Part shown: positions 1-8,779 of the stretch, one piece after another
Numbering within the stretch: position 1 is the first letter of the stretch
Layout: each line of letters begins with the position of its first letter
Program-made: the position numbers and the translations under genes
Notes under the pieces: model-generated
Told to the model about the DNA's origin: nothing
Databases searched by the model: none
The model's input: only the letters and a program-made list of their open reading frames with translations
DNA from: DATLLN01 sp963809205
Lineage (GTDB): Bacteria; Actinomycetota; Thermoleophilia; Gaiellales; JAICJC01
Direction of reading: 5' to 3'
DNA: 64,000 nt
NCBI GenBank assembly: GCA_963809205.1
Contig: CAWEIS010000025.1
Coordinates: 186,001-250,000, forward strand

Positions 1-2
1 TG

Positions 3-752
3 GCGCAGGCCCGGCGCTTCTGGATCGCCATTCCGTGGCCGTACGTCGCGGCGCTCGTGGTGGCGCTGATCGTCGCCCGGCTCGCCGGGCGGCGCATCGT
101 CTGGCCGCTGATCGCGGCCGTCGCGCTGTCGTACCTGATGCGGCAGAACATCCATCTGCTGTGGACGCGCTGGGCGACCGAGCTGACCAGCCTGACCGCC
201 GTCGCCGGCCTGGGCATCGCGATCTGGCAGATCGTCACCCGGCGCCGCGCCGGCCCGGCGCCGGCGGTGGCCGCCGGGGTGCTGCCGACGCTGCTCGTGA
301 CCGCGGCGCTGCTCAGCGTGCCGGCGGTCGCCCACGACTACTCGCGAACGTCGCCGTCGGGGCACAAGGGCGTCAGCGAGGGCGTGATCGACTACCTGCG
401 AGCCAACGACGGGGCGCCGTTCCCGGTGGTGCTGGCCGACCTGCGCCCCGCCTACACGATGTCGGGACGGGCCAGCGTCTACGTGGTCGCCGTCAACGAG
501 GGCCACATGCGGGCGGAGCCCAAGATCGACCCGCCCCGGCGGCGGGCCGACGTCAACCGGTTCCTCGACCCGGCCACGTCCGAGGCCGTGCGCGATCAGA
601 TCATGCGCCGCTACGACGTGCGCTACGCGATCGTCGAGCAGGGCTCGCCCGTCCTGGCGGCGCTGCGGGCCGATCCGGAGCTGCGCCAGGTGTACGCCGA
701 CGGGCCGAACACGGTCGCCGACAAACGGGTCATCTTCGAGCGCGGGAGCTGA
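3..752 (+). CDS. Membrane protein, C-terminal part (5' end outside window)
   Basis: The reading frame is open from the first bases, so the true start lies upstream. The visible N-terminal third holds about three hydrophobic segments separated by Arg-rich turns. It is followed by a soluble, probably extracytoplasmic, domain of about 130 residues. This layout resembles the C-terminal end of multi-spanning glycosyltransferase-type membrane proteins, but no catalytic motif is visible, so I assign no function. It ends 120 bp before rpsL on the same strand. The usual rpoB-rpoC neighbours of rpsL are therefore not directly upstream. Confidence 0.6.
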   Translation, partial: AQARRFWIAIPWPYVAALVVALIVARLAGRRIVWPLIAAVALSYLMRQNIHLLWTRWATELTSLTAVAGLGIAIWQIVTRRRAGPAPAVAAGVLPTLLVTAALLSVPAVAHDYSRTSPSGHKGVSEGVIDYLRANDGAPFPVVLADLRPAYTMSGRASVYVVAVNEGHMRAEPKIDPPRRRADVNRFLDPATSEAVRDQIMRRYDVRYAIVEQGSPVLAALRADPELRQVYADGPNTVADKRVIFERGS

Positions 753-797
753 TTTCCGGCACATTCGAGGACGTCGGGCTGGCCGGAATCGCTGTGC

Positions 798-803
798 TAG
801 AGT
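798..803 (+). promoter_or_regulatory. Candidate -10 element of the str/S10 operon
   Basis: TAGAGT lies 69 nt upstream of the rpsL start, in the only gap before the ribosomal block. No good -35 box is visible. The same hexamer, followed by TC[TC]CC-like sequence and later by GTTCGYTTGC, recurs ahead of rpmJ. Confidence 0.4.
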
Positions 804-872
804 TCTCCGTCGCGGCCCGGTCTCGGGCTGCGTTCGTTTGCCCGCGATCAGAAAGCGACGTCCCCCCTCAGC

Positions 873-1247
873 ATGCCCACGATCAACCAGCTTGTCCGCA
901 AGCCGCGCGTCCAGGCGCGGCAGAAGACCAAGACCCCGCACCTCCGCGGCGCCCCGCAGAAGCGCGGCGTCTGCACGCGCGTCTACACGGTGACCCCGAA
1001 GAAGCCGAACTCGGCGCTCCGCAAGGTTGCCCGCGTGCGCCTGACCAACGGCGAGGAGGTCACGGCCTACATCCCGGGCGTCGGGCACAACCTGCAGGAG
1101 CACTCCGTGGTGCTGATCCGCGGCGGCCGCGTCAAGGACCTCCCGGGCGTGCGTTACAAGATCATCCGTGCCGCGCTGGACACCTCCGGCGTGAACGACC
1201 GCCGGCAGGGCCGCAGCAAGTACGGCGCGAAGAAGGCGGGTAACTGA
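873..1247 (+). CDS. rpsL: 30S ribosomal protein S12
   Basis: A 124-residue protein of the usual length, from the decoding centre of the small subunit. The conserved PKKPNSALRK stretch (residues 42-51) and the KDLPGVRY loop are intact. Both lysines whose mutation gives streptomycin resistance in other bacteria are wild type. It is the first gene of the ribosomal block. Its TGA stop overlaps the rpsG ATG by one base, which suggests translational coupling. Confidence 0.98.
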   Translation: MPTINQLVRKPRVQARQKTKTPHLRGAPQKRGVCTRVYTVTPKKPNSALRKVARVRLTNGEEVTAYIPGVGHNLQEHSVVLIRGGRVKDLPGVRYKIIRAALDTSGVNDRRQGRSKYGAKKAGN

Positions 1248-1717
1248 TGCCACGCCGAGCAGAGATCTCGCCGCGCCCGCTGCTGCGCGACCCCGTCTAC
1301 GACTCCACGCTGGTCACTCAGGTGATCAACCGCGTGATGCTGGACGGCAAGAAGTCGAACGCCGAGAACATCGTCTACCAGGCGCTCGAAGACGTCGGTC
1401 AGAAGACAGGCCAGAGCCCGGTGGAGGTGCTGGAGCGTGCCGTCAAGTCGGTCACGCCCGTGCTCGAGGTGCGCTCCCGCCGCGTCGGCGGCGCCAACTA
1501 CCAGGTGCCCGTCGAGGTGCCGCAGCGGCGTGCCCGCACCCTGGCCGTGCGCTGGCTGGTGACGTTCGCCCGTCAGCGGCGCGAGAAGGAGATGCACGAG
1601 AAGCTGGCGGCGGAGATCCTCGACGCCACGAACCAGCAGGGCGGCGCCTACAAGAAGAAGGACGACATCTACCGGATGGCGCAGGCCAACAAGGCCTTCG
1701 CCCACTACCGGTGGTGA
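1247..1717 (+). CDS. rpsG: 30S ribosomal protein S7
   Basis: 156 residues, the standard length. S7 nucleates assembly of the 30S head and contacts E-site tRNA. The N-terminal PRRAEISPR and the central YQVPVEVP and RARTLAVRWL segments match the family. The start overlaps the rpsL stop, and fusA begins 4 nt after the stop, so rpsL-rpsG-fusA looks like one coupled unit. Confidence 0.98.
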   Translation: MPRRAEISPRPLLRDPVYDSTLVTQVINRVMLDGKKSNAENIVYQALEDVGQKTGQSPVEVLERAVKSVTPVLEVRSRRVGGANYQVPVEVPQRRARTLAVRWLVTFARQRREKEMHEKLAAEILDATNQQGGAYKKKDDIYRMAQANKAFAHYRW

Positions 1718-1721
1718 TGGC

Positions 1722-3830
1722 ATGGCGGTGACGCAGACACAGACGGGCAGCCGCGTGCCCAAGATGGACGAGCTGGACAAGGTCCGGAACATCGGCATCA
1801 TGGCGCACATCGACGCCGGCAAGACCACCACCACCGAGCGGATCCTCTACTACACGGGTCGCACCCACAAGATGGGCGAGGTGCACGAGGGTGCCGCGAC
1901 GATGGACTGGATGGTGCAGGAGCAGGAGCGCGGGATCACGATCACGTCCGCGGCGACCACCTGCTTCTGGCGCGACTGCCGCATCAACATTATCGACACG
2001 CCCGGGCACGTTGACTTCACCGTCGAGGTGGAGCGCTCGCTGCGCGTTCTGGACGGCGCCGTCGCGCTGTTCGACTCGGTGGCCGGCGTCCAGCCGCAGT
2101 CCGAGACGGTCTGGCGGCAGGCGGACAAGTACCAGGTACCGCGCATCGCGTTCATCAACAAGATGGACCGAACCGGCGCGGACTTCTACAACGCCGTCGA
2201 GACGATGATCGACCGCCTGGGCGCCCGCCCGGTGCCGCTGCAGATCCCGATCGGCGCGGAGGACAAGTACGAGGGCCACGTCGACCTGCTGACCATGAAG
2301 GCGATCCGTTACGTCGATCCGCTGGGCTCGAGCTGGGACGAGGGCGAGATCCCCGATGAGCTCAAGGAGCAGGCTCAGACGTACCACCACGACCTGATCG
2401 AGGCGGTCGCCGACCACGACGAGGACATCATGGTCGCGTTCCTGGAGGACGAGCCGATCGAGGAGTCCGCGCTGCGCGCCGCCATCCGTGCGGCCACCCT
2501 GGACATCTCGATCACCCCGGTGCTGCTGGGCTCGGCCTTCAAGAACAAGGGCGTGCAGTCGCTGCTGGACGCCGTCATCGACTACCTGCCGGCGCCGATC
2601 GACGTGCCGCCGGTGATCGGCACCGACCCCAAGACGGGCGACAAGGTGGAGCGCGCCGCTGCGCTCGACCAGCCGTTCGCGGCGCTGGCGTTCAAGGTGA
2701 TGACCGACCCCTTCGTCGGCAAGCTGACCTATTTCCGCGTCTACTCCGGCAAGCTCAACTCGGGGTCGTACGTCTACAACACGTCGACCGGCCGCAAGGA
2801 GCGGGTCGGCCGCATCCTCGAGATGCACGCCAACCACCGCGAGGACGTCGACCAGATCGCCGCGGGCGCGATCGCCGCCGCCGTCGGGCTCAAGCAGACG
2901 ACCACGGGCGACACGCTGTGCGACGAGGCGTCGCCGGTGCTGCTCGAGTCGATCGACTTCCCCGACCCGGTGATCGACGTGGCAGTCGAGCCGAAGACCA
3001 AGGCCGACCAGGACAAGCTGACCCAGGCGCTGCAGCGGCTGGCCGAGGAGGACCCGACCTTCCGCGTCCGCACCAACGAGGAGACCGGCCAGACCATCAT
3101 CGCCGGCATGGGCGAGCTGCACCTGGAGATCATCGTCGACCGCCTGATGCGCGAGTTCAAGGTGGACGCCAACATCGGCCGCCCGCAGGTGGCCTACCGC
3201 GAGACGATCCGCCGCAAGGTGGAGAACGTGCGCGGCCGGTTCGTCCGTCAGTCCGGCGGCCGCGGCCAGTTCGGCGACGTGGTGATCAACCTGGAGCCGA
3301 ACGCGCAGGGCGGCGGGTACGAGTTCGAGAACAAGATCGTCGGCGGCAAGATCCCGCGCGAGTACATCTCATCCGTGGATGCCGGCATCCGTGAGGCCAC
3401 CGAGGCAGGCGTGCTGGCGGGCTTCCCGGTGGTCGACGTCAAGATCACGCTGGTGGACGGCTCGTACCACGACGTCGACTCGTCGGAGATGGCGTTCAAG
3501 GTCGCCGGATCGATGGCCTTCAAGGACGGCGCGCGGAAGGCGCAGCCCGCCCTGCTGGAGCCCGTGATGGCGGTCGAGGTCGTCACCCCCGAGGACTACA
3601 TGGGCGACGTCATCGGCAACATCAACTCACGGCGCGGCCAGATCGAGGGCATGGAGCCCCGGGGCAACGCCCAGGTGATCCGGGCCCGGGTGCCGCTGGC
3701 CGAGATGTTCGGCTACGCCACCGACCTGCGCACCATGAGCCAGGGGCGCGCCACCTACACCATGCAGTTCCTCCATTACGCGGAGGTGCCGCAGTCCATC
3801 GCAGAAAAGCTCATCGAGAGCACGACCTAA
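1722..3830 (+). CDS. fusA: Elongation factor G
   Basis: A 702-residue translocation GTPase. The P-loop AHIDAGKT is at residues 28-35, followed by the DTPGH switch II and NKMD guanine-specificity motifs. Domains II-V continue in frame to the end without interruption. The N-terminus is about ten residues longer than in many homologues, starting at the ATG 4 nt after rpsG. A 39-nt gap with a good ribosome-binding site separates it from tuf. Confidence 0.98.
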   Translation: MAVTQTQTGSRVPKMDELDKVRNIGIMAHIDAGKTTTTERILYYTGRTHKMGEVHEGAATMDWMVQEQERGITITSAATTCFWRDCRINIIDTPGHVDFTVEVERSLRVLDGAVALFDSVAGVQPQSETVWRQADKYQVPRIAFINKMDRTGADFYNAVETMIDRLGARPVPLQIPIGAEDKYEGHVDLLTMKAIRYVDPLGSSWDEGEIPDELKEQAQTYHHDLIEAVADHDEDIMVAFLEDEPIEESALRAAIRAATLDISITPVLLGSAFKNKGVQSLLDAVIDYLPAPIDVPPVIGTDPKTGDKVERAAALDQPFAALAFKVMTDPFVGKLTYFRVYSGKLNSGSYVYNTSTGRKERVGRILEMHANHREDVDQIAAGAIAAAVGLKQTTTGDTLCDEASPVLLESIDFPDPVIDVAVEPKTKADQDKLTQALQRLAEEDPTFRVRTNEETGQTIIAGMGELHLEIIVDRLMREFKVDANIGRPQVAYRETIRRKVENVRGRFVRQSGGRGQFGDVVINLEPNAQGGGYEFENKIVGGKIPREYISSVDAGIREATEAGVLAGFPVVDVKITLVDGSYHDVDSSEMAFKVAGSMAFKDGARKAQPALLEPVMAVEVVTPEDYMGDVIGNINSRRGQIEGMEPRGNAQVIRARVPLAEMFGYATDLRTMSQGRATYTMQFLHYAEVPQSIAEKLIESTT

Positions 3831-3869
3831 CCACGAGTTTTCGGCCAGACAAAGGAGACGAGGAAGAAC

Positions 3870-5060
<1,191 letters not shown>

Positions 5061-5073
5061 GCGACGAATCCGA

Positions 5074-5382
5074 ATGGCTCAGCAAAAAATCCGCATCCGG
5101 CTGAAGGGGTACGACCACACGCAGGTCGACCTGTCGGCTCGGTCGATCGTCGAGACGGCGCAGCGCTCCGGGGCCACGGTCTCGGGGCCTGTGCCTCTCC
5201 CGACCGAGAAGAACGTCTACTGCGTGATCCGTGGCCCCTTCAAGGACAAGGATTCGCGCGAGCACTTCGAGATCCGCACGCACAAGCGGCTGATCGACAT
5301 CCACCAGCCGACGCCGAAGACGGTCGACTCGCTGATGCGGCTCGACCTGCCGGCCGGTGTCGACATCGAGATCAAGCTCTAG
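5074..5382 (+). CDS. rpsJ: 30S ribosomal protein S10
   Basis: 102 residues with the S10 signature: RIRLKGYDH at the N-terminus, THKRLIDIHQP, and a DLPAGVDIEI tail. It opens the S10 gene set 13 nt after tuf. There is no promoter-sized gap, so the set is probably transcribed from the str promoter. Confidence 0.98.
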   Translation: MAQQKIRIRLKGYDHTQVDLSARSIVETAQRSGATVSGPVPLPTEKNVYCVIRGPFKDKDSREHFEIRTHKRLIDIHQPTPKTVDSLMRLDLPAGVDIEIKL

Positions 5383-5384
5383 AG

Positions 5385-6008
5385 ATGGCAGAGAAGGGCA
5401 TCATCGGAACCAAGCTGGGCATGACCCAGATCTTCGACCAGGAGTCGGGCAAGGTCACGTCGGTCACGGTGGTGGAGGCCGGCCCCTGTCCGGTCGTCCA
5501 GGTGAAGACCCCCGAGACGGACGGCTACACGGCCGTCCAGCTCGCCTTCGGCGCCGTCAAGGAGAAGCGCATCTCGAAGCCCGAGGCAGGCCACCTGAAG
5601 AAGGCCGGCCAGGGCCCGCACCGCCACCTGGTCGAGATCCGCGACGCCGAGGGCCTTGCCGTCGGCGACACCGTCACCGTCGAGGCGTTCGAGCCGGGCG
5701 AGCGGATCAAGGTCAGCGGCCGGTCGAAGGGCAAGGGTTTCGCCGGCACCATCAAGCGGCACAACTTCAGCCGCGGCCCGACCAGCCACGGCTCGCACAA
5801 CGTGCGCAAGCCGGGGTCGATCGGCGCCTCGGCGACGCCGTCGCGCGTCTTCAAAGGCATGCGGATGTCGGGCCACATGGGGGACGAGCGCGTCACCCAG
5901 CGCGGCCTGCGCGTGGCCGAGGTCGATGCCGAGCGCAACCTGCTGCTGATCGCCGGGGCCGTCCCCGGGTCGGTCGGCGGCGTGGTCGAGATCAGGAGCG
6001 ACGGCTGA
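5385..6008 (+). CDS. rplC: 50S ribosomal protein L3
   Basis: 207 residues. The loop that reaches the peptidyl transferase centre (TSHGSHNVRKPGSIG, then GMRMSGHMG) is intact. The start is 2 nt after rpsJ, and the stop overlaps the rplD ATG by one base. Confidence 0.98.
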   Translation: MAEKGIIGTKLGMTQIFDQESGKVTSVTVVEAGPCPVVQVKTPETDGYTAVQLAFGAVKEKRISKPEAGHLKKAGQGPHRHLVEIRDAEGLAVGDTVTVEAFEPGERIKVSGRSKGKGFAGTIKRHNFSRGPTSHGSHNVRKPGSIGASATPSRVFKGMRMSGHMGDERVTQRGLRVAEVDAERNLLLIAGAVPGSVGGVVEIRSDG

Positions 6009-6628
6009 TGGCCGCGCTGTCAGCCAAATCGCTGTCGGGCGGGGCGGCCGCCAAGCTGGACGCCGAGATCTTCGGCCTCGAGCGCAACGACGCCCTCGTG
6101 CACCAGGTGGTGACGGCCGAGCTGGCCGCCCGCCGCCAGGGCACGCACTCGACCAAGACCCGCGGCCTGGTGGCCGGGGGCCGTGCCAAGCCGTGGCGCC
6201 AGAAGGGCACCGGCCGCGCCCGCCAGGGCACGACCCGCGCCCCGCAGTGGGCCGGCGGCGGCGTCGTGTTCGGCCCGCACCCGCGCAGCTACACGGGCAA
6301 GATCAACCGCAAGGCGCGCGTCAAGGCGCTGCGGATCGCGCTCTCGGCCCACGCGGCCGACGGCAGCCTGGCGACGGTGGACGCCGCCAAGATCGACGAG
6401 CCAAAGACGGCGCGCGCGGTCGAGCTGCTGGCCGGCTGGCGCACCGAGCGCCCGCTGGTGGTCGTCGTCCAGCGCGGCGAGGACGCGCTCATCCGCTCGT
6501 TCCGCAACCTGGAGCGCACGCACGTCGTCGAGACCGGCGAGCTCGAGGCGGCCGACCTGGTCTGGGCGCGCTCGCTGATCGTGTCCAAGGCGGCGCTGGC
6601 GCTGCTCGAGGGTGGTGAGGCGGAGTGA
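6008..6628 (+). CDS. rplD: 50S ribosomal protein L4
   Basis: 206 residues from the ATG that overlaps the rplC stop. The tunnel-lining loop WRQKGTGRARQGTTRAPQW is conserved. In some bacteria L4 represses its own operon, but no L4-type leader is recognisable here. The stop overlaps the rplW GTG by 4 nt (GTGA). Confidence 0.97.
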   Translation: MAALSAKSLSGGAAAKLDAEIFGLERNDALVHQVVTAELAARRQGTHSTKTRGLVAGGRAKPWRQKGTGRARQGTTRAPQWAGGGVVFGPHPRSYTGKINRKARVKALRIALSAHAADGSLATVDAAKIDEPKTARAVELLAGWRTERPLVVVVQRGEDALIRSFRNLERTHVVETGELEAADLVWARSLIVSKAALALLEGGEAE

Positions 6629-6921
6629 ACGGGGATCCCCGCTCGGTGCTGCTCGCCCCGGTTGTGTCGGAGAAGAGCTACGGCATGATCGCGGAGCGCG
6701 GCAAGTACACCTTCCGCGTCCATCCGGACGCCCACAAGACGCAGATTCGGCAGGCCGTCGAGAAGCTGTTCTCGGTCGACGTGTTGGACGTCAACGTGAT
6801 CAAGATGCCGGCCAAGCCGAAGCGCCGCGGCATGCACGTCGGCTCGCGGCCCGGCTGGAAGAAGGCGGTTGTCACGATCGCCGCGGGACAGACCATCGAC
6901 GCTTTCGGACCGGGGGTGTAG
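6625..6921 (+). CDS. rplW: 50S ribosomal protein L23
   Basis: A 98-residue tunnel-exit protein that docks trigger factor and SRP. The GTG start is set by the 4-nt overlap with rplD. APVVSEKS near the start and the KPKRRG segment match the family. Confidence 0.97.
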   Translation: MNGDPRSVLLAPVVSEKSYGMIAERGKYTFRVHPDAHKTQIRQAVEKLFSVDVLDVNVIKMPAKPKRRGMHVGSRPGWKKAVVTIAAGQTIDAFGPGV

Positions 6922-6925
6922 CTCA

Positions 6926-7765
6926 ATGGCCGTACGGAAGTTCAAGCCGACCTCGCCCGGCCGCCGGTTCATGTCGGTGTCCGATTTCGGCGAGGTCACC
7001 AAATCGGAGCCGGAGAAGTCGCTGCTGGCGCCCGTGTCGAAGAAGGGCGGCCGCAACAACAACGGCCGGATCACGACGCGGCACCAGGGCGGCGGCCACA
7101 AGCGCCGCTACCGGATGATCGACTTCAAGCGCACCAAGGACGGCGTGCCGGCCAAGGTGCACTCGATCGAGTACGACCCCAACCGGTCGTCGCGGATCGC
7201 TCTGCTGCACTACGCCGACGGCGAGAAGCGCTACATCCTGGCGCCGCTGCGGCTGACGGTCGGCGCGACGGTCGAGTCGGGGGCGAACGTCGACATCCGG
7301 CCGGGCAACGCCCTGCCGCTGTCGTCGATCCCGACGGGCACGACGGTGCACAGTGTGGAGCTGCGCCCCGGCCAGGGTGGCAAGATGGTGCGCTCTGCCG
7401 GCGGCTCGGCGCAGCTGGTCGCCAAGGAGGGCGGCATGGCGCTGCTGCGGCTGCCGTCCGGCGAGATGCGCCGCGTCCAGGCAACGTGCCGGGCGACGGT
7501 CGGGCAGCTGGGCAACGTCACGCATGAGATCGAGTCGGGCGGCAAGGCAGGCCGGTCGCGGTGGAAGGGCAAGCGCCCGACCGTCCGCGGCACGGTCATG
7601 AACCCTGTCGACCATCCGCACGGCGGCGGCGAGGGCAAGAACAAGGGCTCGCACCCCGTGACTCCGTGGGGCAAGCCGACGCTCGGCTTCCGCACCCGCA
7701 ACAAGAAGAAGGCGTCGACCAACGACATCGTGCGGTCGCGCAAGAGAGGGAAGGGCAACAGGTGA
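6926..7765 (+). CDS. rplB: 50S ribosomal protein L2
   Basis: 279 residues from the ATG 4 nt after rplW; an in-frame upstream extension into rplW is rejected because MAVRKFKPTSPGRR is the family N-terminus. The NPVDHPHGGGEGKNKG motif includes the histidine near the peptidyl transferase centre. The stop overlaps the rpsS GTG by 4 nt. Confidence 0.98.
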   Translation: MAVRKFKPTSPGRRFMSVSDFGEVTKSEPEKSLLAPVSKKGGRNNNGRITTRHQGGGHKRRYRMIDFKRTKDGVPAKVHSIEYDPNRSSRIALLHYADGEKRYILAPLRLTVGATVESGANVDIRPGNALPLSSIPTGTTVHSVELRPGQGGKMVRSAGGSAQLVAKEGGMALLRLPSGEMRRVQATCRATVGQLGNVTHEIESGGKAGRSRWKGKRPTVRGTVMNPVDHPHGGGEGKNKGSHPVTPWGKPTLGFRTRNKKKASTNDIVRSRKRGKGNR

Positions 7766-8046
7766 GCCGGTCGAGCAAGAAGGGGCCGTACGTCGACCCC
7801 AAGCTGATGAAGCGCGTCGAGGAGATGAACGAGACCAAGCAGAAGCGCATGCTGAAGACCTGGTCGCGCACCTCGACGATCTTCCCCGAGTTCGTGGGGC
7901 ACACGATCGCCGTACACGACGGGCGCAAGCATGTTCCCGTGTTCGTGTCCGAGTCGATGGTCGGCCACAAGCTGGGCGAGTTCGCCCCCACCCGCACGTA
8001 CCGCGGTCACGGAAACGACCGCACGAGCAAGCTGAAGGGTCGCTGA
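7762..8046 (+). CDS. rpsS: 30S ribosomal protein S19
   Basis: 94 residues with a GTG start overlapping the rplB stop. RSSKKGPYVD, the TWSRTSTIFPEFVGHTI core and EFAPTRTYRGH identify S19, a 30S head protein that pairs with S13. Confidence 0.97.
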   Translation: MSRSSKKGPYVDPKLMKRVEEMNETKQKRMLKTWSRTSTIFPEFVGHTIAVHDGRKHVPVFVSESMVGHKLGEFAPTRTYRGHGNDRTSKLKGR

Positions 8047-8050
8047 CCGG

Positions 8051-8779
8051 ATGGCGGTGAACACCACGGAAGAGCGAGAGCTGATCCGGGCGCAGGCCCG
8101 GTACGTGCGCTCGTCCGCGCGCAAGGCGCGGCTGGTGCTCGAGCACATCCGCGGCCTGCCGGCCACGGATGCCGAGGCCGTGCTCAAGTTCCAGACGCGG
8201 GCCGTCGCACGGGACGCCGGCAAGGTGCTGAAGTCGGCCGTCTCCAACGCCGAGAACAACTTCGGCCACGATGCCGACGACCTGGTCGTGGTGGCCGCGT
8301 ACGCCGACGAGGGTCCGACGCTCAAGCGCTGGCGCGCCCGCGCCCGCGGCCGCGTCAACCGGATCCGCAAGCGCACCTGCCATATCACGATCACGGTCAG
8401 CCCTGCGCTGCCCGGCGAGATCAAGCAGCGCCCCGTGCGCGCCCCGCGCCCGCAGCGCGAGGACGCCCCGGTCGCGGAGGCCGTCGCCGAGGAGACCGCC
8501 GTCGTCGAGGAGGAGGCGGTCGAGGAGACCCCGGTCGCCAAGCCGAAGCGCACCCGCAAGCCGAAGGCCGAGGCCGCGGCTCCCGCCGAGGCGCCGGAGG
8601 AGGCTCCCGTCGAGGAGCCGGCCGCCGAGCCCGAGCCGGAAGCCGCTGCCGAGCCGGAGCCCGAGCCCGAGCCGGAAGCCGCGGCTGAGCCCGAGCCTGA
8701 CGAGCCGGCGGCGGAGGACGATGCCCCCGCCGAGTCCGACGACGAGACCCCGAACGACGACGAGGAGGCCAAGAGCTAA
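8051..8779 (+). CDS. rplV: 50S ribosomal protein L22 with long acidic C-terminal tail
   Basis: The L22 core fills residues 1 to about 118 and includes the conserved RGRVNRIRKRTCHITI hook that lines the exit tunnel. It is followed by an extension of about 124 residues, so the protein (242 aa) is twice the usual 110-130. The tail begins basic and proline-rich (about 119-137), turns acidic, has a short Lys/Arg patch near 163-172, and ends in Ala/Glu/Pro/Asp runs. It is low complexity and probably disordered. The frame is intact and the stop overlaps the rpsC ATG, so the tail is real coding sequence. Confidence 0.96.
   Translation: MAVNTTEERELIRAQARYVRSSARKARLVLEHIRGLPATDAEAVLKFQTRAVARDAGKVLKSAVSNAENNFGHDADDLVVVAAYADEGPTLKRWRARARGRVNRIRKRTCHITITVSPALPGEIKQRPVRAPRPQREDAPVAEAVAEETAVVEEEAVEETPVAKPKRTRKPKAEAAAPAEAPEEAPVEEPAAEPEPEAAAEPEPEPEPEAAAEPEPDEPAAEDDAPAESDDETPNDDEEAKS

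Noticed and set aside
1452..3122. Long open frame antisense to fusA, and similar long frames opposite other ribosomal genes and secY
   Set aside because: These are shadows expected in GC-rich coding DNA: Arg/Leu/Val/Asp-biased sequence with no recognisable domain, fully opposite well-conserved genes.
6913..6930. tRNA-like 5' end (GGGGGTGTAGCTCAATGG) at the rplW/rplB junction
   Set aside because: It matches a tRNA acceptor and D-arm start by eye, but no anticodon arm, T arm or matching 3' acceptor follows, and the bases are fully used as the rplW end and rplB start.
8600..8720. CRISPR-like or minisatellite array in rplV
   Set aside because: The repetition is degenerate GAG/CCC/GCC codons encoding a low-complexity tail, without fixed repeats or spacers. 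No CRISPR array was found anywhere in the window.
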